The notes below the pieces were generated by a model that was given only the letters and a program-made list of their open reading frames with translations, was not told where the DNA came from and did no database searches. Of a stretch of 64,000 nt of DNA, positions 58,965 to 64,000 are shown one piece after another (position 1 is the first letter of the stretch; every line of letters begins with the position of its first letter). Made by a program: the position numbers and the translations under genes. Source of the stretch: Thermoproteaceae archaeon (GTDB taxonomy: Archaea; Thermoproteota; Thermoprotei; Thermoproteales; Thermoproteaceae); NCBI GenBank assembly GCA_015521775.1, contig WANN01000034.1, forward strand, positions 24,230 to 88,229, in the 5' to 3' direction.

Positions 58965-60339
58965 GGCCCCTCAGAGCCCCCTCTATGAGCGCGTGGCGGT
59001 TGCCCAGCTCGATGACGGCCCTGTCCAGCTCCGTCTCGTCCATCCCCTCATCGGTCACCTCGACGCCTCTGACATGGCCATCGCTCGTAAACGCGTAGAT
59101 GGCCACGTCGTCGGGTTTCAAGCCTTCCCACTCCCTGTACCCAAGCCTACCCTTCTCCTCAGCGCTCAGCCCCCTGAGCCTGACCAGGCCGTTGAACTCG
59201 TCGATGACGTGGATGCTGTGCGTGGTGACTATAACCGTGCGCCCGGCATAGGACGCCAGCGCCGCCAGCGCCCTGGCCGCCACCGACTGGGCGCGCGGGT
59301 GCAGGTGCGTCTCCGGCTCCTCGACTATGACGATGCCGGGCAAGGGGCCGTACTTCAGGGCGTACACTAGGGGGGCGAGCTCCCTGAACCCCGACGGCGC
59401 GCCGGCGAGGGCCGACCTGAAGCCCCCACGCTCCACCAACAGCCTTCCCGGGGCCGATGGGTCAACCGCGAACCTAGCGCCCACGCCCTCCTCGACGAGG
59501 CCAGCTATGTCGAGCAGCCTTGCATCGCGCTCGCCCACCCCCGGGAGGCCCTCCACATAGGCCAGGAAAGACGCGTCCACGTCGTTAATCGTAGAGGGCA
59601 TGTACCTCTCGCGCAGGAGTAGGTACACGAGGGGCCCCCTCGCCCTCAGTATGCCGGCCCTGCTGTCCGGGAAAATTGCGACTGGTACATACGGCGCATA
59701 GCCGTCGAACAGGACATATATTATATAAGGCACACTTGCAGCCACATTGACGATCACATCGTTCAAACTTCCAGTATTTATCACAGTTGTATATATCTTC
59801 TCATCACCTATAACTACGCTGACCTCAGCAGACTCCCTAGTCAACTCGGCAAGCTTCACATCCAATCTGCTCAAAGCTTCTTCCAAGGAGATGCCAGTTG
59901 GGTTGGCCATCACAAGCTCGCCTTCTTTCAATGTGACCCTTATGGCGCTGCCCCCGTCGTCGCTTGTCACGAGGACCTCCGCCGAATCGGCTCCAACCCT
60001 CACAAGGCGCCTAAGGTCGTCGACCAGGTACACCTCGAGCAATTTCTGTCTCAGCCCACCGCTGAAGATTTCGGCGAACTCGCCCCTTATTATCCTTATA
60101 AGGGCGCCCCTAATTCCGTCTCGAAGCCCCTCTACGTCCCCCAGACGGCCCTCAACATGCTCCTTAATAGTCTCGGTTAACTTCCGCCAGTCGGGCTCCG
60201 CAGTGTACAGACTCCATATTAGGTATGCCATGTACGACTTGCCCACACCGTTGGGCCCCACGAACACCGTGAGCCGCCTCAACGCTATGTCGGTCTCCCT
60301 CACAGGCCCAAAGTCCCTCACCCTAAGCCTCACCACCAA
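58936..60339 (-). CDS. SMC/ABC-type AAA ATPase (AAA_15/AAA_21-like)
   Basis: The 467-residue protein has Walker A FVGPNGVGKSYMAYLIWSLY (residues 28-35 in the core), a helical/beta middle region, a signature-like SGFRELAPLVYALKYG, Walker B IVIVEEPETHLHPRAQ, and the switch TTHSIHVIDEF. This is the single-chain layout of OLD/RecF-like ATPases that often work with nucleases in defence or repair. No TOPRIM domain is attached; instead the nuclease-like activity is on the overlapping gene at 58575-58964. Start is GTG 60339. The family name is by motif only. Confidence 0.8.
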   Translation of the reverse strand: MVVRLRVRDFGPVRETDIALRRLTVFVGPNGVGKSYMAYLIWSLYTAEPDWRKLTETIKEHVEGRLGDVEGLRDGIRGALIRIIRGEFAEIFSGGLRQKLLEVYLVDDLRRLVRVGADSAEVLVTSDDGGSAIRVTLKEGELVMANPTGISLEEALSRLDVKLAELTRESAEVSVVIGDEKIYTTVINTGSLNDVIVNVAASVPYIIYVLFDGYAPYVPVAIFPDSRAGILRARGPLVYLLLRERYMPSTINDVDASFLAYVEGLPGVGERDARLLDIAGLVEEGVGARFAVDPSAPGRLLVERGGFRSALAGAPSGFRELAPLVYALKYGPLPGIVIVEEPETHLHPRAQSVAARALAALASYAGRTVIVTTHSIHVIDEFNGLVRLRGLSAEEKGRLGYREWEGLKPDDVAIYAFTSDGHVRGVEVTDEGMDETELDRAVIELGNRHALIEGALRGRGVPRKMPK

Positions 60340-60775
60340 TCATCACACAACACTTAAAGAACTTCACCCTCAAACCCAACACGGCCAATCGCCACGCCTT
60401 AGGCAGACTATGCCGGATAACCGCCCACAGGGAAACGCCAATGTTCCACCATTCATAGTTGCTTCTGGAGCCAGCTATGCACGAACTGGCCGTGCCATGA
60501 TCTACGGCCCATTCACACGGCGAGACACCCGTTTGAGCGGCAATACCCAGCGTTCCGGACAGTGATAGGTTTAGGTGTATGCATATTCCTACCATCCGAG
60601 ACGCTGAGACCGGGACGTCGCCGGCTCGGTAGGCACAGACGTACGCCTAGCCCACCGTACGTCAGCCGCAAATAGCGTGTTGTATATTGGCCTAGGGATA
60701 CCTCGCTGGGAATTGCACCCTTTGTGACGCTATATCCATGGCGTAACCCATTTATATTGGGCTTATCGTCGTTCC
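60340..60775. other. 436-bp region without a convincing gene
   Basis: A minus-strand frame (60323-60595) overlaps the ATPase start and has unusual composition, so I do not call it. At the right end, ATTTATATTG (60749-60758) is the promoter of the gene at 60776. No tRNA, C/D RNA or repeat was identified. The region may contain decayed sequence. Confidence 0.4.
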
Positions 60776-61222
60776 ATGTATCTTCTTCTCAAGGGTAAGT
60801 TGGCCAACTTCCAGCACAGCCTTATGGACTACCTGGAGCGACGCAGCGCGCTGATAGGGCGGTTCCCGCCGGGAACACTGCTGTGGGGGGCCAGGCAGCG
60901 CTACACGTATTTTCGGGAGGGCGCCACCGTGTTCCTCTACGTGTCCAGGGAGGCAGGCTTCCCGGGCGGCGTGGTGCTTTACGGCACGCTCCAGAGGCCC
61001 GAGGAGCTCAGAGAGAGGTATTGGCTGGAGGGCGACTGGCCCCTCCTCCTCCCCATAAGGGTAGAGAAACTGGCGTCGGGCGTCGTCGAGGCTCCCAGGA
61101 ACCCAGCCGCATGGAGGCCAGTGACGCTCAGCCAACTGGCCGAGCTGGGGGTAAGGCCCCTCCCATCGCCCGGACAGAAACTGCCCGAAGACAAGGCCAA
61201 GGCACTCCAAGCCCTCCTATAG
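60776..61222 (+). CDS. hypothetical protein, possibly EVE/PUA-like
   Basis: The 148-residue protein is beta-rich: LLLKGKLANFQHSL, GATVFLYVSREAGFPGGVVL, then WLEGDWPLLLPIRVEKLASG and AWRPVTLSQLAELGVRPLPS. The order (volatile loop, a GVVLYGTL strand, then WPLLLPIRV) recalls EVE or other PUA-like domains that read modified nucleobases and are frequent in defence islands, but the match is weak. ATG 60776 has a TATA-like element at 60749-60758. It neighbours an ATPase/nuclease pair and a PaREP1 gene. Confidence 0.55.
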   Translation: MYLLLKGKLANFQHSLMDYLERRSALIGRFPPGTLLWGARQRYTYFREGATVFLYVSREAGFPGGVVLYGTLQRPEELRERYWLEGDWPLLLPIRVEKLASGVVEAPRNPAAWRPVTLSQLAELGVRPLPSPGQKLPEDKAKALQALL

Positions 61223-61260
61223 GCCACACGTCCAGCGACCCCGCCGATCCGGCGTCCCGC

Positions 61261-61716
61261 CTATGTGGTCCTCCCCCTTATGAAACGGACCACGTCCATC
61301 ACGTCCCTCTCCACGGAGGCCACGTCGACGTACCTAGAGACATCCCCCTCCCTGACCAGGCCATTGTACTGGAACTCGTGTAGGTCCAGGGCCTTCTCCA
61401 CCGCGAGCTCAAGCTCCCTGTCGCCCAGCAGCTGGGCCACCTCTTTCATCCTTGAAGTGGGCATGACGGCTATGATCCAGTCAACCCTCGCCACACGCTT
61501 CCCATGGCGGGCAATCCCGGCGAATTTCCCCGCCAGGATGTCCCTCCTAGCAGCCGCCTCAGCCGCCAGATACGCCTTCACCGCCTGAAAGGCCTTCCCA
61601 GCTGCGTTCCTCAAGAGCCCATTCTTAAGGAAGTCCTCGGCCAGCTCCGCCTCGTACCTGACCTCCCTAAGCCTATCCCTACGGTACTTTTCCAGGTCCT
61701 TCCAGGACCCCTTCAC
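61261..61716 (-). CDS. PaREP1 family protein
   Basis: From GTG 61716 the product is 151 residues. DLEKYRRDRLREVRYEAELA, LLRNAAGKAFQAVKAYLAAE, RVARVDWIIAVMPTSRMKEV and AQLLGDRELE match the PaREP1 family as I remember it, a multi-copy helical family in Pyrobaculum and Thermoproteus, probably HEPN-related. Its function is unknown. ATTAAAAATAG on the minus strand lies about 25 nt before GTG 61716, so the longer start at 61761 is less likely. It lies between possible defence genes. Confidence 0.75.
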   Translation of the reverse strand: MKGSWKDLEKYRRDRLREVRYEAELAEDFLKNGLLRNAAGKAFQAVKAYLAAEAAARRDILAGKFAGIARHGKRVARVDWIIAVMPTSRMKEVAQLLGDRELELAVEKALDLHEFQYNGLVREGDVSRYVDVASVERDVMDVVRFIRGRTT

Positions 61717-61832
61717 GCATTTGTCTTCCTCCACTATTTTTAATTCCCGCCACTGGCACATCCATTAATGTCTGTCTAACAGCCCTGCCCGACACATGTA
61801 GCTGCATCTCACCTTCATGGTCCTTAGCCGTT

Positions 61833-62558
61833 TCAGTCCTTGCACGTGCTGTGCTTTATATTCAATGGTGCCATTTCCGGGAATATCTGCAGCGCGTGAT
61901 GTATGGCCCCGTGGAACTGCGAATCGGAGGTGCATATGGTGGCGCCCCTAATGTCGTTTTGGGACATGTGCCTTGCTATGGCATGTATCTGGACTACATC
62001 TTCCACATCTATTCCAGCGATGCCCACGGATGCTAGGACTCTCTCCACAATTTGCCTTTCCTCCTTATAGGTTCCTATATCCACAATACTGCATTTCAAC
62101 ACGTACTTTACGTATGTTTCGAAGCAATGTCTGAGCGATGCGCTTAGGTTTTCCGGGCCCGCCGTTGACAGGAAGTCTAACAATATGTCTATAAGTCTCC
62201 TCAGGGTTATACGTCTCCTGTATTGCAATACGTTGTACAGGTCATGGACTAGTCTAGGCTTCTGTATATCCCGAAAAAACATGAGTAGGGCTCGGAAAAA
62301 CATTGATGCGTCTTCTACAGGGGGAGATGACGCCAGGCGCGTCAACTGTTCCCTTACCGTGCGCCTACTTCTTCCTCTGAGGGCACTGTCAGTGGTTATG
62401 TCATGTTTCCTGGATTTTTCTCCGTGTTTCAATACCTGCTCCATGGACTCTCTGAGCTTCCCTTCCAACACGTCCAGAGCCACGCTGGTCATATAGCATC
62501 TTTCCGGCTGTGGGCGATCAATGTCTAGTACGGCGCTCACGTCTAGGTACCTTACCAT
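61833..62558 (-). CDS. PIN-like domain protein with helical insertion
   Basis: The 241-residue protein begins VRYLDVSAVLDIDRP with Asp6, has Glu32 in SVALDVLEGKL, and ends with GIDVEDVVQIHAI (Glu186/Asp187) and GATICTSDSQFHGAI (Asp212). These four acidic positions follow the PIN-domain order, but a helical insertion of roughly 120 residues separates the halves, making it twice the usual size. If folded as a PIN domain it would be a metal-dependent RNase. Its ATG overlaps the stop of the preceding gene by one base in a three-gene operon, suggesting the effector of a toxin-like system (inference). Confidence 0.55.
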   Translation of the reverse strand: MVRYLDVSAVLDIDRPQPERCYMTSVALDVLEGKLRESMEQVLKHGEKSRKHDITTDSALRGRSRRTVREQLTRLASSPPVEDASMFFRALLMFFRDIQKPRLVHDLYNVLQYRRRITLRRLIDILLDFLSTAGPENLSASLRHCFETYVKYVLKCSIVDIGTYKEERQIVERVLASVGIAGIDVEDVVQIHAIARHMSQNDIRGATICTSDSQFHGAIHHALQIFPEMAPLNIKHSTCKD

Positions 62559-63043
62559 TACCTGCTCTCCATTTGGACGAGCCTCTGAGAGATCCTTGCG
62601 CGGATCGCCCTGGCCGCTTCATGTGCCCGCTGTACGAGCGTGGGGTCGCGTAGTTTCAGCGCTACGTGTAGTAGGTACTCGCATGCCACTGCGTCGAGTA
62701 GGTATTCGCCTCTGAGTTCAGGCCACTTGACGAGGCTGAGGTAGGACATGGCTATTAGGTTGAGGGTTGACAGCTCCAATTCGTGGCGCTGGACGAGCCT
62801 TGCATCGCTGTAAAGCTCGTTGACCCACTCGTTGAACGCCTCAACATTTGCCAGGAGCGCCTGTTCAGCATCGATGGACGGCAGCACATGTCCCTCCCCT
62901 ACCAGGAACTCGACGATGCCCCTCTTAACGTCCTCCAGAGTCGTGGCGCCCCTCTCGACGAGATACTGTAGTAACCTCCTCTTCACATAGCTCAGCGACG
63001 CAATGTCCCTCTCGTCGGTGAAGGATACTAGGAGCTCGGCCAT
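62558..63043 (-). CDS. helical hypothetical protein of three-gene operon
   Basis: The 161-residue protein is almost entirely helical (YVKRRLLQYLVERGATTLED, then VEFLVGEGHVLP, and AVACEYLLHVALKLRDPTLV). It has no cysteines arranged as metal sites and no membrane segment. Overlaps of 16 bp with the gene upstream and 1 bp with the gene downstream put it in a strictly coupled operon, so it is probably a structural link or co-antitoxin. I do not recognise the family. Confidence 0.65.
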   Translation of the reverse strand: MAELLVSFTDERDIASLSYVKRRLLQYLVERGATTLEDVKRGIVEFLVGEGHVLPSIDAEQALLANVEAFNEWVNELYSDARLVQRHELELSTLNLIAMSYLSLVKWPELRGEYLLDAVACEYLLHVALKLRDPTLVQRAHEAARAIRARISQRLVQMESR

Positions 63044-63462
63044 ACCTTTTCCCCAAGCCTCGCCTCCCTTACCTCGGGCAGCGAGTACACGTAGTCCAGC
63101 AACTCGTCTAGTCTCTTATTGCGCCACTGATCGACCACCGAGCTGACTGTCTCCTCGAGGTGCCATGGGAGGGGGGCCGGCCGTACCGTGGCCCTGTACC
63201 ACGACTTGACGCGTAGATGCTCGTCGGTCTCACGGCGCACCTCCACATGGCCCCACCCCTCAAGCAAGTCGAGGAGGTCCACGGCCTCCCTGCTGAAGGG
63301 CCCGTAGAGCCAGAGCCGCCACTCGAAAAGGGGACCATGCCCCCGCCGGGCCAACTCCCTGTCCACTAGGTAAAGCAACTTGACCAGCTCGGTCTTCAGC
63401 ACTGGCCTCCCCACTAGCTCCAACAGCCTCAACACGACACTACGCTTCACGCCCCTCGTCAC
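63028..63462 (-). CDS. Panacea/DUF4065-like protein
   Basis: The 144-residue protein contains LKTELVKLLYLVDRELARRG and FEWRLWLYGPFSREAVDLLD, the pattern of the Panacea (DUF4065/SocA-like) domain: KL-LY--------- followed by F-W--YGP. Panacea domains act as antitoxins for many unrelated toxins. It is first in a three-gene operon whose last gene looks like a PIN-type RNase. GTG 63462 follows GTTTAATAAATG on the minus strand by about 25 nt. A similar gene on the other strand starts at 63657. Confidence 0.6.
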   Translation of the reverse strand: MTRGVKRSVVLRLLELVGRPVLKTELVKLLYLVDRELARRGHGPLFEWRLWLYGPFSREAVDLLDLLEGWGHVEVRRETDEHLRVKSWYRATVRPAPLPWHLEETVSSVVDQWRNKRLDELLDYVYSLPEVREARLGEKVWPSS

Positions 63463-63656
63463 GGTATTTTAACCACAACATTTATTAAACTTCTCCGCAC
63501 ACCACCCCAAGAGGGCAGATATGCACGGCCCACGGCCTGGATGGCCAATGTGCTACGCTTGAATAGATCTAGGCTTTGCGTCTACAGCATTATGGTATAG
63601 TGTTTATATAAACTATGCGGTGACAATTTTTATATCTTTCGCGTCACCGAGGTATT
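63463..63656. promoter_or_regulatory. divergent promoters between two Panacea-like genes
   Basis: The 194-bp region has a TTTAATAAATG element on the minus strand (about 63479-63489) and TTTTTATATC (63627-63636) on the plus strand, plus a further TTTATATAAAC (63602-63612). No RNA gene or repeat was seen. Confidence 0.5.
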
Positions 63657-64000
63657 ATGAAGAAAAATCTCCTGGCTTGGATTCTCGTGAGGTTGGGCCT
63701 AGCCGATAAACTGGACGGCTTCCCGGCTAGGCTTAGGGCTCAGAAGGCTGTGTACCTGTTGCAGGCGTTGGGTTTCCCTACACGTTACGACTTTAATATG
63801 TATATTAGGGGTCCCTACAGTCCTGGGCTGGCCGACGACTATATGGCCTTGGCCAGGGAGGGCCTGGTGGAGGAGTATGCTAGGTATGCCGATGTGGATG
63901 AGGGGAGGTGGGGGCCCATCGTAGACGTGCTAGCTGGTGAGGATGTCCTCGTGTTGGAGGCCGCGGCCACACTGCACATGTTCCTCGCCGCTGGTTGGCC
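63657..64000 (+). CDS. Panacea-like protein, truncated by window edge
   Basis: From ATG 63657 the frame stays open to the right edge (114 residues visible). LRAQKAVYLLQALGFPTRYD, FNMYIRGPYSPGLADDYMAL and AREGLVEEYARY follow the same pattern as the Panacea/SocA domain (KAVYLLQ... F-x-MYIRGPYS... L---GL). TTTTTATATC at 63627-63636 is about 25 nt upstream, giving a leaderless start. Its partner gene, if any, lies beyond the window. It is divergent from the three-gene operon ending at 61833. Confidence 0.6.
   Translation, partial: MKKNLLAWILVRLGLADKLDGFPARLRAQKAVYLLQALGFPTRYDFNMYIRGPYSPGLADDYMALAREGLVEEYARYADVDEGRWGPIVDVLAGEDVLVLEAAATLHMFLAAGW

Noticed and set aside
60323..60595. Minus-strand 90-residue frame before the ATPase
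   Set aside because: It overlaps the ATPase start, lacks a promoter and shows no recognisable motif; left as uncertain.
1..64000. CRISPR array, insertion sequence or integrase
   Set aside because: No regularly spaced repeats, no transposase or integrase motifs, and no terminal inverted repeats with target duplications were seen. The only multi-copy units are the 75-bp, 77-bp, 12-bp and tRNA-half repeats listed.

Overview
The window is GC-rich DNA from a hyperthermophilic crenarchaeon, most likely a member of the Thermoproteales (Thermoproteus/Pyrobaculum-like). Supporting signs are: TATA-like boxes about 25 nt upstream of many start codons, implying leaderless mRNAs; a tRNA gene that appears to carry several introns; tRNA-wybutosine enzyme Taw3; nuclease Bax1 (DUF790); a DsrMK-like sulfur/heterodisulfide module; and families that I recognise as PaREP1/PaREP2-like, which are known mainly from Pyrobaculum and relatives. 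No database search was possible; family names rest on recognised motifs.

Layout. 0-1.4 kb: two small genes and a coiled-coil protein with a PD-(D/E)XK-like end. 1.5-6.7 kb: two nearly identical loci that look like 3' halves of tRNA-Leu (anticodons UAG and UAA) with no 5' half nearby; they flank a glycosyltransferase, a regulator, and a DsrE-DsrM-DsrK set. 6.7-26 kb is mostly housekeeping: dioxygenase-like protein, orphan OppF-like ATPase, MscS-like channel, Taw3, phosphoribosyltransferase, LysS, a copper/redox group (thioredoxin-CcdA fusion, CopA, YHS), LeuD, a Cys/Met PLP enzyme, a rearranged two-gene glutamate synthase, an intron-rich tRNA, split transketolase and isocitrate dehydrogenase. 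26-41 kb: KaiC-like ATPase, an MMPL exporter divergent from an ABC exporter operon with a coiled-coil surface protein, a 52-residue Cys-rich ORF leading a ThiF-type E1 gene, Bax1, Lrp, a phosphoesterase, a truncated PadR regulator with an inverted repeat, a frameshifted gene, a PaREP2-like gene and a YchF-type GTPase.

41.4-42.3 kb holds a PIN-domain gene between two antitoxin-like genes that share a perfect 77-bp repeat. 42.3-54.3 kb is a carboxylic-acid activation and uptake region: acetyl-CoA synthetase, thiolase plus DUF35 partner, then a Liv-type ABC transporter (LivG, H, M, K, F) interleaved with two acyl-CoA-ligase family proteins and a thioesterase. That company suggests the transporter imports an organic acid that is converted to a CoA thioester. 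One ligase-like protein lacks two catalytic motifs.

54.3-64 kb is an accessory island: a doubly frameshifted retropepsin-like gene, an HTH regulator, two HEPN-MNT toxin-antitoxin pairs (the second with a 12-bp tandem repeat at its promoter), gene remnants, PaREP1-like genes, an AAA ATPase overlapping a Cys-rich nuclease-like gene, and a tightly overlapping three-gene operon (Panacea-like, all-helical, PIN-like) facing a second Panacea-like gene cut by the right edge. No CRISPR array, intact insertion sequence or rRNA gene was seen.

The strongest candidates for something undescribed are the putative trans-spliced tRNA-Leu halves, the ATPase/Cys-rich nuclease pair, and the Panacea-like/PIN-like operon.
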